The notes beneath the pieces are model-generated. The model was not told where the DNA came from. It made no database searches and saw nothing but the letters and a program-made list of their open reading frames with translations. Shown in pieces: positions 9,634 through 17,686 of a DNA stretch of 64,000 nucleotides. The stretch's first letter is position 1. Each line of letters starts with the position of its first letter. This DNA comes from Bradyrhizobium frederickii (GTDB lineage Bacteria > Pseudomonadota > Alphaproteobacteria > Rhizobiales > Xanthobacteraceae): contig NZ_SPQS01000006.1 of NCBI RefSeq assembly GCF_004570865.1, positions 186,001-250,000 on the forward strand, written 5' to 3'. Position numbers and translations under genes: made by a program.

Positions 9634-10866
9634 CTACGAACGCTTCAGCCATTCCAGCACGCCCCTGCCCACCGCAGCCCCCGTCGCGAACGAGGCCTGC
9701 AGCAGGTAGCCGCCGGTCGGCGCTTCCCAGTCCAGCATCTCGCCGGCGGCGAACACGCCGGGCAGCTTGCGCAGCATGAAGCGGTCGTCGAGCTCGTCGA
9801 AGGTGATCCCGCCCGCGGTCGAGATCGCGCGCTCGATCGGGGCGACGCCTGTGAGCTGCACCGGAATGGCGTTGATCAGCTGCGCAAGCTCCGCCGGCGC
9901 GAACGAGGCCAGCGGCCGCCCCGACGCAATGGCGGCTTCCTGCATCAGGCCGATGCCGACCGGCGTCACTTGCGCCGCCTTGCGCAAAAAGTTCGCCAGG
10001 GATTGCTTGCCGCGCGTGCCCGATAGCCGCGTCGTCAACGCGCCGGTATCGAGGTCGGGCCGCAACGCGATCATCAACGTCGCCTGGCCAAGACCCAGCA
10101 CCGCCTCCCGCAACTCCGCCGACAGCGCGTAGACCGCGCCGCCTTCGATACCGCTGCGGGTGATCATGGCTTCGCCGCGCACCGTGTGTGCGCCGACCGT
10201 CAGCGCCACGCCCTTGAGCGGCTGGCCCTCGAAGCGATTGCGGAACACATTTGACCACGCGACCGTGAAGCCGGAATTGGCGGGCCGCAGTCTGGAAATG
10301 GCAACGCCCCTGGCAGCGAGGAGCTCGACCCAGCCGCCATCCGAGCCGAGCCGCGGCCAGCTTGCACCGCCGAGCGCGAGGACCGCGGCGTTGGCAACGA
10401 CGGCTACCTCGCCATTGGGCGTTCGAAACCGCAGCCGCCCCTCGGCGTCCCAGCCGGTCCAGCGATGCCGGAAGGCAAACCGCACGTCGCTGGCATCGAG
10501 GCGCCGCAGCCAGGCGCGCAGCAGCGGCGAGGCCTTGAACGCCTTCGGAAACACCCGACCGCTGCTGCCGACAAAGGTCGGCTCGCCCAATGCTTCGCTC
10601 CACGCCCGCAACGCCTCGGGCGAAAACGCCGCGATCGCCGCTTGCAGCCTCGGTGCCGCCTCGCGATAGCGCGCCATGAACTGCGGCAACGGCTCGCTGT
10701 GGGTGAGATTGAGCCCGCCCCGGCCCGCCATCAGGAATTTTCGACCGGCGGACGGCATCGCGTCGTACACGGTGACGCGGCCGCCGCCCTGCGCCAGCAC
10801 CTCCGCCGCCATCAGCCCGGCGGGACCGGCGCCGATGACGGCGATGTCGTTATGGGTTGAGGTCAT
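9634..10866 (-). CDS. HI0933/YhiN-type FAD-dependent flavoprotein
   Basis: The 410-residue protein starts with the FAD Rossmann motif 'IAVIGAGPAGLMAAEVLAQGG'. It also has the family motif 'AGRKFLMAGRGGLNLTHSE' and ends with 'LPGVFAAGEMLDWEAPTGGYLLQ', where GE(M/V)LD and GGYNLQ are characteristic of HI0933-like flavoproteins (TIGR03862 subgroup). The family is proposed to be a reductase or oxidase, but no member in this subgroup has a settled reaction. The gene is monocistronic here and flanked by palindromic elements on both sides. Confidence 0.8.
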   Translation of the reverse strand: MTSTHNDIAVIGAGPAGLMAAEVLAQGGGRVTVYDAMPSAGRKFLMAGRGGLNLTHSEPLPQFMARYREAAPRLQAAIAAFSPEALRAWSEALGEPTFVGSSGRVFPKAFKASPLLRAWLRRLDASDVRFAFRHRWTGWDAEGRLRFRTPNGEVAVVANAAVLALGGASWPRLGSDGGWVELLAARGVAISRLRPANSGFTVAWSNVFRNRFEGQPLKGVALTVGAHTVRGEAMITRSGIEGGAVYALSAELREAVLGLGQATLMIALRPDLDTGALTTRLSGTRGKQSLANFLRKAAQVTPVGIGLMQEAAIASGRPLASFAPAELAQLINAIPVQLTGVAPIERAISTAGGITFDELDDRFMLRKLPGVFAAGEMLDWEAPTGGYLLQASFATGAAVGRGVLEWLKRS

Positions 10867-10905
10867 GGCGGGAGTTTAAAGCAAGCTGAACGCCAAAGAA
10901 CAGGT

Positions 10906-10993
10906 CGTCATGCCCGGCTTGTCCCGGGCATCCGCGCGAGCCACGCGGGCGGTGCCAAGAACGTGGATGGCCGGGACAAGCCCGGCCATGACG
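10906..10993. repeat. Palindromic element, GTCATGCCCGGCTTGTCCCGGGCATCC type
   Basis: CGTCATGCCCGGCTTGTCC and GGACAAGCCCGGCCATGACG are inverted repeats around a short variable core. A lone right arm of the GTCATTCCGGGGCG family (CGCCCCGGAATGAC) follows at about 11023-11037. A similar half-copy (CCGGGTCAAGCCCGACCATGAC) lies at about 12211-12234. Confidence 0.75.
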
Positions 10994-11044
10994 AACAGAG
11001 TGGTTCCGAATTCAAGCTGCGTGCGCCCCGGAATGACGGTGGGG

Positions 11045-11962
11045 TTAGAGCTTGATCCCCGCCCGCGCCGCGGCCTGCGCCACGTATTTCTGCGTCTGCT
11101 CGAACGCGCCGGTCAGCGCCTTAGCCTTCGACATGTCGCTGATCTCGGCGAAATGCGCGGCGATGGCGTCGGGCGTCCATTCGGACTCCGGCAGGTTGAT
11201 GCCTTCGCTCTCCAGGATCTTGATCACGGCGAAGGAGCCGGCGCCGGCCCCCATGATGGTGCGGGTCGGGGCGTCCTCGCTCAGCATGTACTCGACCGCC
11301 GGCGTGATCGCGTTCGGCTTCATCAGCTGCAGCGCCTGCGGCGGCAGCAGCTCCTCGGTCATGCGGGTCGCCGCGGTCGGCGAGATGATGTTGACGCGGA
11401 TGTCGTTCTTGCGGCCCTCTTCCGCGAGCACGTTCATCAGGCCGACCATGCCCGACTTCGCCGCGCCGTAATTGGCCTGGCCGAAATTGCCGTAGAGGCC
11501 GGAGGACGAGGTCGTCAGCACGATGCGGCCATAGTTGCGGTCGCGCATGCCGGCCCAGGCCGCCTTGCAGCAATAGAAGGTGCCGACGAGGTGCACGTCC
11601 AGCACCTTCTGGAAATCGGCGGCGTCCATCTTGCCGAACGACTTGTCGCGCAAAATGCCGGCATTGGCGCACAAGAGGTCGACGCTGCCCCATTCCTTGG
11701 TGGCGCGCTCGACCATGGCGGTGACCTGCTCGAAGTTCGAGACATCAGCGCCGTCGGCCATCGCCGTGCCGCCAGCCTTGCGAATTTCCTCGACCACGGC
11801 TTCGGCCGGCGACAGCGAACCACCGGTGCCGTCGCGCGCGCCGCCGAAATCGTTGACCACAACTTTCGCGCCGCGGCTGGCCAGCCCCAGCGCATGCGCC
11901 TTGCCAAGACCATTGCCCGCGCCGGTGACGATGGCGACGCGTCCGTCGAACCTGATTGCCAT
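11045..11962 (-). CDS. SDR family 3-hydroxyacyl-CoA dehydrogenase (MFE-2 type)
   Basis: The 305-residue protein has the SDR cofactor motif 'VAIVTGAGNGLGKAHA'. The insert 'VNDFGGARDGTGGS' is typical of the dehydrogenase part of peroxisomal multifunctional enzyme type 2 (17-beta-HSD4). The catalytic Ser-Tyr-Lys set is in 'SSSGLYGNFGQANYGAAKSG'. The inferred reaction is NAD-dependent oxidation of a (3R)-hydroxyacyl-CoA. A C-terminal extension of about 50 residues follows the SDR fold. It is downstream of a MaoC gene on the same strand, so the two halves of an MFE-2 enzyme appear here as separate genes. Confidence 0.85.
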   Translation of the reverse strand: MAIRFDGRVAIVTGAGNGLGKAHALGLASRGAKVVVNDFGGARDGTGGSLSPAEAVVEEIRKAGGTAMADGADVSNFEQVTAMVERATKEWGSVDLLCANAGILRDKSFGKMDAADFQKVLDVHLVGTFYCCKAAWAGMRDRNYGRIVLTTSSSGLYGNFGQANYGAAKSGMVGLMNVLAEEGRKNDIRVNIISPTAATRMTEELLPPQALQLMKPNAITPAVEYMLSEDAPTRTIMGAGAGSFAVIKILESEGINLPESEWTPDAIAAHFAEISDMSKAKALTGAFEQTQKYVAQAAARAGIKL

Positions 11963-11987
11963 GAGTGCGATTCCTGCTTCTTCTTCC

Positions 11988-12170
11988 TTCTCCCCTTGTG
12001 GGAGAAGGTGGGATAGGCGGCCTCCGGCCGCCGTTCTTGAGAACGCCGACGCGTAGCGTCGGCTACGGCGCCGGATGAGGGGTTTTCTTCTACAAGCGAG
12101 TCCGCGGAGAGAGACCCCTCACCCGGCTTCGCATTCGCGAAGCCACCCTCTCCCACAAGGGGAGAGGGTG
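11988..12170. repeat. Palindromic element, CTCCCCTTGTGGGAGAAGGTGG type
   Basis: TTCTCCCCTTGTGGGAGAAGG at the left and CCCTCTCCCACAAGGGGAGAGGG at the right are themselves hairpins and also pair with one another. The interior carries CGGCCTCCGGCCG and CCCTCACCCGGCTTCGC segments. It separates the SDR gene from the MaoC gene, so it would be transcribed within the operon. Confidence 0.75.
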
Positions 12171-12240
12171 ACACCGTGCTTTGGGTCGCTTTTTGAGCAG
12201 CGATAAATGTCCGGGTCAAGCCCGACCATGACGGGCGCAG

Positions 12241-12720
12241 TTACTCGAAATAGATCAGACCCAGCCACTCCGCGACCAGCGCGGGCTTGTCCTCGCCTTC
12301 GATCTCGACCGTGACGTTGGTGCGGGACTGCAATTCGTTCGGCTTGCGCAGCTTGGCTTCCGCCAGCACGAAGCGGCCGCGGATACGCTTGCCGGCGCGA
12401 ACCGGCGAGATGAAGCGCAGCTTGTCGAAGCCGTAATTGACGCCCATCGTGGTGCCCGCGATCACCGGCATCACCTCGTAGGACATGATCGACAGCAGCG
12501 ACATCGTCAGGAAGCCGTGCGCGATGGTGCTGCCGAACGCGGTCTCTTTCCTCGCGCGTTCCGGATCGACATGGATGAACTGGTGATCCTCGATCACGTC
12601 GGCATAGGTGTCGATGCGGGGCTGGTCGATCAGGTGCCACGAGGACACGCCAATCTCCTTGCCGACCATGGCCTGATACGCCTCGAGCGTGATCGGCGGC
12701 TTCTTCCAGACTTCGTTCAC
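12241..12720 (-). CDS. MaoC family (R)-specific enoyl-CoA hydratase
   Basis: The 159-residue single hotdog protein carries the hydratase-2 motif 'ADVIEDHQFIHVDPERA' with Asp and His spaced as in the catalytic dyad. The downstream element is 'FGSTIAHGFLTMSL'. It would hydrate trans-2-enoyl-CoA to the (3R)-hydroxyacyl-CoA. The start is a GTG at 12720 immediately after the TAA of the upstream acyl-CoA synthetase; GGAGCGAG within that gene's end serves as ribosome site. The tight junction argues for one transcript and a shared acyl-CoA substrate. Confidence 0.88.
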   Translation of the reverse strand: MNEVWKKPPITLEAYQAMVGKEIGVSSWHLIDQPRIDTYADVIEDHQFIHVDPERARKETAFGSTIAHGFLTMSLLSIMSYEVMPVIAGTTMGVNYGFDKLRFISPVRAGKRIRGRFVLAEAKLRKPNELQSRTNVTVEIEGEDKPALVAEWLGLIYFE

Positions 12721-14439
12721 TTAGGTCTCGCTCCGTGTCTTTAACAACTCCGAAAAATCCTCCTCGCGGAATTCCCGGCCGCGCAGCGGATCCTCGCGAT
12801 CGTCGTCGCGTTCGAGCCGTCGTAGCTGCACGCGACGGATTTTGCCAGAGATGGTCTTCGGCAGCTCGGTGACGATTTCGAGGCGGCGGACGCGCTTGAA
12901 CGGGGCAAGCCGCGTATGCAGATGCCTGAAGATGGAGAGCGCCGTTTCCGGCGTCCGCTCCGTGCCCGAGGTCAGCAGCACGAAGGCTTTGGGAACGGCA
13001 AGGCGGATCGGGTCCGGGCTCGGGACGACCGCAGCTTCCGCGACGAGCTCGTGCTCGAGCAGCACGCTCTCGAGCTCGAACGGGCTGATGCGGTAATCGG
13101 ATGACTTGAACACGTCGTCGGAGCGGCCGACGAAGGTGAGATAGCCCTCGTCGTCCTCGAACACGACGTCGCCGCTGCGATAGAGCTCGCCTTCGGCGCC
13201 GGACAGCTTGCCGTCGTCGCCCTGGTAACCCTGCATCAGGCCGGCGGGCCGCTCGGCCCCGAGCACCAGCGTGACCTCGCCTTCCCTGGCGGCATGGCCG
13301 TCGGCGTCGCTGATCTGCACGCGATAGCCCGGCAGCGGCCGGCCCATCGATCCGATCTTGATCTTCTGGCCCGGCGAGTTGCCGGCCAGCGCGGTGGTCT
13401 CGGTCTGGCCGTAGCCGTCGCGGATGGTGAGGCCCCAGGCCGCCCGCACCTGGTCGATCACTTCAGGGTTGAGCGGCTCGCCGGCGCCGCAGACCTCGCG
13501 CAAGCTCACCTTGAACGCGGCCAGGTTCTCCTGGATGAACAGCCGCCACACGGTCGGCGGCGCACAGAGCGTGGTGACGCCGCAGCGGCCGATGGTGGCG
13601 AGCAGGCCTTTCGCATCGAAGCGCGGCTGGTTGACCACGAACACGGTCGCGCCCGCATTCCACGGCGCGAAGAAGCAGCTCCAGGCGTGCTTGGCCCAGC
13701 CGGGCGAGGAAATGTTGAGATGGACGTCGCCGGGCTTCAGCCCGATCCAGTACATGGTCGAGAGATGGCCGACGGGATAGCTGCGCTGGCTGTGCCGGAC
13801 GAGTTTTGGTTTTGCCGTCGTGCCCGAGGTGAAATAGAGCAGCATCGGATCGTCGGCGTTGGTCGGACCATCAGCTGCAAAACTGTCGGAAGCCTTCGCC
13901 GCGTCATCGTATGACAACCATCCGTCGGAGGCGGCGCCGACTACGATGCGAACGATGTTTTCCGCACCAAGGCTCGCAAACTTCGCGACCTGATCCTGGG
14001 CGGCAATTACTGCCTTGGCCTTGCCGCGATCGAGCCGGTCGCGCAGCTCATCCGCGGTGAGCAGCGTGGTCGCGGGAATCACGACGACGCCGAGCTTCAT
14101 CGCCGCGAGCATGGTCTCCCACAGCGGAACCACATTGCCGAGCAGCAACAGCAGATGGTCGCCGCGCTGCAGGCCTTGCGCGCGGAGAAAATTCGCGACC
14201 TGGCTGGAGCGCTTGGAGAGCGCCGCAAAGGACAGCTTTGTCTGGCGATCCTGTGCGGCATCGACGATCCAGAGCGCGGGACGATCCCTGCTCTCCGCAT
14301 TGGTTGCCAGTTCGGCGTCGAACCAGTCGAGCGCCCAGTTGAAGGGCACCGGATCCGGCCAACGGAAGCCTTTGACCGCCGTCTCGTAATCCGTGCGATG
14401 TTGCAGAAGGAACGCGCGCGCTTCCTGGAATGTCGTCAT
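12721..14439 (-). CDS. AMP-dependent acyl-CoA synthetase
   Basis: The 572-residue ANL-superfamily enzyme adenylates a carboxylic acid and forms the CoA thioester. The phosphate-binding motif is 'LLYFTSGTTAKPKLVRHS', the A5 motif is 'DGYGQTET', the hinge is 'LYRSGDVVFEDDEGYL' to 'FVGRSDDVFKSSDYRI', and the terminal lysine lies in 'LPKTISGKIRR'. The length and the 'VPFNWALDWFDAEL' N terminus resemble acetyl-/medium-chain acyl-CoA synthetases. Its start overlaps the mmsB stop by one base (TGATG), so it belongs to the valine-catabolic operon. The substrate is not decided; a short branched acid is plausible. Confidence 0.85.
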   Translation of the reverse strand: MTTFQEARAFLLQHRTDYETAVKGFRWPDPVPFNWALDWFDAELATNAESRDRPALWIVDAAQDRQTKLSFAALSKRSSQVANFLRAQGLQRGDHLLLLLGNVVPLWETMLAAMKLGVVVIPATTLLTADELRDRLDRGKAKAVIAAQDQVAKFASLGAENIVRIVVGAASDGWLSYDDAAKASDSFAADGPTNADDPMLLYFTSGTTAKPKLVRHSQRSYPVGHLSTMYWIGLKPGDVHLNISSPGWAKHAWSCFFAPWNAGATVFVVNQPRFDAKGLLATIGRCGVTTLCAPPTVWRLFIQENLAAFKVSLREVCGAGEPLNPEVIDQVRAAWGLTIRDGYGQTETTALAGNSPGQKIKIGSMGRPLPGYRVQISDADGHAAREGEVTLVLGAERPAGLMQGYQGDDGKLSGAEGELYRSGDVVFEDDEGYLTFVGRSDDVFKSSDYRISPFELESVLLEHELVAEAAVVPSPDPIRLAVPKAFVLLTSGTERTPETALSIFRHLHTRLAPFKRVRRLEIVTELPKTISGKIRRVQLRRLERDDDREDPLRGREFREEDFSELLKTRSET

Positions 14440-15329
14440 CAAGCTTTCCCGGCTAGACTCCTAACGTGCTTGATAATTCCGGAAAAATCCACCCCACCCT
14501 GGCCGGCTGCGTCGAAAGACTGATAGATCTCCTGCGCATGCTTGCCGAGCGGCGTGGCCGCGCCGGCAGCCTTGGCGGCATCCTGCGCCAGCGTCAAATC
14601 CTTCACCATCAGCGCCGAAGCGAAGCCCGGCTTGTAGTCGTTGTTCGCGGGCGAGGTCGGCACCGGACCCGGCACCGGGCAATAGGTCGTCAGCGACCAG
14701 CACTGGCCCGAGGAGGTCGAGGCGACGTCGAACAGCGCCTGATGCGAAAGGCCGAGCTTCTCGCCGAGTGCAAAGGCCTCGCTGACCGCGATCATGGAGA
14801 TGCCGAGGATCATGTTGTTGCAGATTTTTGCCGCCTGGCCGGCGCCGGCGCCGCCGCAATGCACGATCTTCTTGCCCATGTTCTCCAGCACCGGCTTGGC
14901 CGCGGCAAATGCCTTCTCCTCGCCGCCGCACATGAAGGTGAGCGTCGCGCCCTTGGCGCCGCCGGTGCCGCCGGAGACCGGCGCGTCGACCGAGAGCACG
15001 CCGTTCTGGGCGGCCAGTGCATGCGCGGCCCTCGCACTCTCGACGTCGATGGTGGAGCTGTCGATGATCAGCGCGCCCTTGGTCATGGCGGGCACGACCT
15101 CGTTCCAGACGCCGAGCACGTGCTTGCCCGCGGGGAGCATGGTGACGACGACATCGGCGCCCTTCACCGCGGCGGACGCGCTGTCGGCAATGTTGGCGCC
15201 ATCGGCCTTGGCCTGACTACGCGAGGCTTCGACGAGGTCGAATGCCACCACCTTGTGGCCGGCCTTGACGAGGTTGGCCGCCATCGGCCCACCCATGTTG
15301 CCGAGACCGATGAATGCGATCGTGGCCAT
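14439..15329 (-). CDS. mmsB: 3-hydroxyisobutyrate dehydrogenase
   Basis: The 296-residue protein has the N-terminal NAD motif 'IAFIGLGNMGGPMAANLV'. The substrate motif is 'DAPVSGGTGGA' and the catalytic Lys is in 'GAGQAAKICNNM', as in beta-hydroxyacid dehydrogenases. The C-terminal 'GFASALMVKDLTLAQDAA' is typical of MmsB. It oxidises (S)-3-hydroxyisobutyrate to methylmalonate semialdehyde, the substrate of the mmsA product encoded upstream. Its position directly after the 3-hydroxyisobutyryl-CoA hydrolase gene fits the order of valine degradation. Confidence 0.93.
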   Translation of the reverse strand: MATIAFIGLGNMGGPMAANLVKAGHKVVAFDLVEASRSQAKADGANIADSASAAVKGADVVVTMLPAGKHVLGVWNEVVPAMTKGALIIDSSTIDVESARAAHALAAQNGVLSVDAPVSGGTGGAKGATLTFMCGGEEKAFAAAKPVLENMGKKIVHCGGAGAGQAAKICNNMILGISMIAVSEAFALGEKLGLSHQALFDVASTSSGQCWSLTTYCPVPGPVPTSPANNDYKPGFASALMVKDLTLAQDAAKAAGAATPLGKHAQEIYQSFDAAGQGGVDFSGIIKHVRSLAGKA

Positions 15330-15354
15330 TGTCGTTTCCTCCGCTGTCGCGTTG

Positions 15355-16422
15355 TTAGTTGAACTTTAGTTCGTCGGTACCGATCTCGGCGAGATATGGC
15401 GCCAGCATCTCCGGCGTCACATCCTCGATTCTTCGCGGCGACCAGGTCGGGTTACGGTCCTTGTCGATCACGGCGGCACGCACGCCCTCGCGAAAATCGT
15501 CGCTGCGGAAGACTTCGAGTGCGGCGCGGTATTCCCGCACCAGACACTCCTCCAGGCTCGATGAAGCGCGCGCGAGCCGCAAGAGCTTCAACGTCACCAC
15601 CATGCCGCGCGGCGATTTTTCGCTGAGCGTCTTCAGCGTCGCCAGCGCAAATTCGGAGCCGTCGCGCTCGAGCGCCGCAACGATGTCTTCCATGCGGTCA
15701 AAGCCGAACAGCGCGTCGATGATGGGCTCCTTCGCGGCCACCGGCCCCGCGGTCTCGCCGGTCGCAAAGCCGCCGATCAGCTTGCTGACGTCGGCGGCGG
15801 TCGCGCCGGAACGCAGCTTGGTCAGGGCCTCGCGCAGCTCCGGCAACTTCAACGCCGGAACGACCCAGTCAGCGAACCTGGCATGGATCGCATCCGGCCC
15901 GTTCATGGTCTGGCCAGTCAGCCCGAAATAGGTTCCGATCTCGCCCGGCGAGTGCGACAACAGATAGGTGCCGCCGACATCGGGGAAGAAGCCGAGGCCG
16001 ACTTCGGGCATGGCCAGCTTGGTGCGATCCGTGACGACGCGATGGCTGGCATGGGCAGACAGACCGACGCCGCCGCCCATCACGATGCCGTCCATGAAGG
16101 CGACATACGGCTTCGGGAATTTCTTGATCCGGGCGTTGAGGATGTATTCCTCGCGCCACAGGATCTTGCCGAGGTCGCCGTTCACCTTCGAGCTCTCCCA
16201 GAGCGCGCGGATGTCGCCGCCGGCGCAGAGGCCGCGTTCGCCGGCACCTTCCAGCACGATCACGGCGACGGCCGGATCGGTCTCGAAGCGGTCGAGTGCC
16301 TTCTCGATGTCGCGAAACATCTCCAGCGTCACGGCATTGATCGCCTTGGGACGGTTGAGCCTGATGATGCCGGCCGCCCCCTCGACGCGGGCGATGAGAT
16401 CGCCCTCTTCCACCCCGCTCAT
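15355..16422 (-). CDS. 3-hydroxyisobutyryl-CoA hydrolase (crotonase family)
   Basis: The 355-residue crotonase-fold protein is longer than an enoyl-CoA hydratase and matches HIBYL-CoA hydrolase. Motifs include 'INAVTLEMFRDIEKALDRF', 'GLCAGGDIRALWE', 'MDGIVMGGGVGLSAHASHR' and 'AMPEVGLGFFPDVGGTYLLS'. The C-terminal segment 'REGVRAAVIDKDRNPTW' is a strong family marker. It releases 3-hydroxyisobutyrate from its CoA ester. The start at 16422 overlaps the stop of the upstream acyl-CoA dehydrogenase by four bases (ATGA), so the two are translationally coupled. Confidence 0.93.
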   Translation of the reverse strand: MSGVEEGDLIARVEGAAGIIRLNRPKAINAVTLEMFRDIEKALDRFETDPAVAVIVLEGAGERGLCAGGDIRALWESSKVNGDLGKILWREEYILNARIKKFPKPYVAFMDGIVMGGGVGLSAHASHRVVTDRTKLAMPEVGLGFFPDVGGTYLLSHSPGEIGTYFGLTGQTMNGPDAIHARFADWVVPALKLPELREALTKLRSGATAADVSKLIGGFATGETAGPVAAKEPIIDALFGFDRMEDIVAALERDGSEFALATLKTLSEKSPRGMVVTLKLLRLARASSSLEECLVREYRAALEVFRSDDFREGVRAAVIDKDRNPTWSPRRIEDVTPEMLAPYLAEIGTDELKFN

Positions 16423-17564
16423 CGCGCGCCCTCGATCAGTTTGCGCGCCACGATGAGCCGCATGATTTCGTTGGTGCCTTCGAGGATCTGGTGCACGCGC
16501 AGATCGCGCACGATCTTCTCGATGCCGTACTCGCTGAGGTAACCGTAGCCGCCGTGAAGCTGCAGCGCGTGGTTGGCGACCTCGAAACCGACATCGGTGC
16601 CGAAGCGTTTTGCCATCGCGCACAGCATGGTGGCATCGGGATCCTTGCGGTCCAGCGCCGCGGCAGCCCGCCACAAAAAGGTGCGCGCGGCCTCGAGCTC
16701 GATCGCCATGTCGGCAAGGCGGAATTGCAGCGCCTGGAATTCGTCGAGGCGCTTGCCGAACGCCTTACGCTCCTTCATGTAGGCGCGCGCCTTGTCGAGC
16801 GCGGTCTGTGCGCCGCCGAGCGAGCACGCCGTGATATTGAGGCGGCCGCCGTCGAGGCCGGCCATCGCGATCTTGAAGCCGACGCCCTCCTCGCTCAGGC
16901 GATTGGCAACAGGCACGCGGGCGTTCTCAAACATCACCGCACGGGTCGGTTGCGCGTTCCAGCCCATCTTGCGCTCGTTGGCGCCGAAGGAGACACCCGG
17001 CGTCTTGCCGTCGATGACGACGGTCGAGATGCCGCCCGGACCGTCACCCCCGGTCCGCACCATCGCCACCAGCAGATCGGTGCCGCCGGCGCCGGAGATG
17101 AACTGCTTCTGACCGTTGAGGACGTAATGGTCGCCGTCGCGCACCGCGCGGGTGCGCAACGCTGCCGCGTCCGAGCCCGCGCCCGGCTCGGTCAGGCAGT
17201 AGCTTGCGATCAGCTCCATGGTGCAGAGTCTTGGCAGCCATTGGTGGCGCTGGGTGTCGCTGCCGTAGGCGTCGATCATCCAGGATGCCATGTTGTGGAT
17301 GGAGATGAAGGCCGAGGTGGTCGGGCAGCCCGTCGCCAGCGCCTCGAAGATCAGCGCCGCGTCGAACCGCGTCATCGCGGATCCCCCGACATCGTCGCGG
17401 ATATAAATGCCGCCCATGCCGAGCGTCGCGGCTTCGCGCATGACGTCGACGGGGAAATGCTTCTCCTCGTCCCAGCGCAGCGCATGCGGCGCGATCTTTT
17501 CCGCCGCAAACGCCAGCGCCATGTCGCGAACCGCGATCTGATCCTCGTTCAGAGCGAACTGCAT
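16419..17564 (-). CDS. Isobutyryl-CoA (acyl-CoA) dehydrogenase
   Basis: The 381-residue flavoprotein has the acyl-CoA dehydrogenase signature 'ASYCLTEPGAGSDAAAL' and the FAD region 'LHGGYGYLSEYGIEKIVRD'. The catalytic base is the Glu of 'QILEGTNEIMR'. Operon context with the hydroxyisobutyryl-CoA hydrolase, mmsB and mmsA points to isobutyryl-CoA, giving methacrylyl-CoA with electrons passed to ETF. A dedicated methacrylyl-CoA hydratase is not adjacent and must come from elsewhere, perhaps the enoyl-CoA hydratase at 21661. Confidence 0.9.
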   Translation of the reverse strand: MQFALNEDQIAVRDMALAFAAEKIAPHALRWDEEKHFPVDVMREAATLGMGGIYIRDDVGGSAMTRFDAALIFEALATGCPTTSAFISIHNMASWMIDAYGSDTQRHQWLPRLCTMELIASYCLTEPGAGSDAAALRTRAVRDGDHYVLNGQKQFISGAGGTDLLVAMVRTGGDGPGGISTVVIDGKTPGVSFGANERKMGWNAQPTRAVMFENARVPVANRLSEEGVGFKIAMAGLDGGRLNITACSLGGAQTALDKARAYMKERKAFGKRLDEFQALQFRLADMAIELEAARTFLWRAAAALDRKDPDATMLCAMAKRFGTDVGFEVANHALQLHGGYGYLSEYGIEKIVRDLRVHQILEGTNEIMRLIVARKLIEGAR

Positions 17565-17589
17565 GCTGCCGCCTACCCTTTCACTCCAC

Positions 17590-17675
17590 CGTCATTGCGA
17601 GCGCAGCGAAGCAATCCAGCATCCTTCGAGGAGACAGTCTGGATTGCTTCGTCGCAAGGGCTCCTCGCAATGACG
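17590..17675. repeat. Palindromic element, GTCATTGCGAGCGCAGCGAAGCAATCCAG type
   Basis: CGTCATTGCGAGCGCAGCG...GCAATCCAG is mirrored by CTGGATTGCTTCGTCGCAAG...CTCGCAATGACG. It lies inside the putative mmsA operon, between mmsA and the acyl-CoA dehydrogenase gene. A second complete copy lies at 59689-59775 and a half copy at 25354-25383. Confidence 0.85.
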
Positions 17676-17686
17676 ACTGAGGGAGT

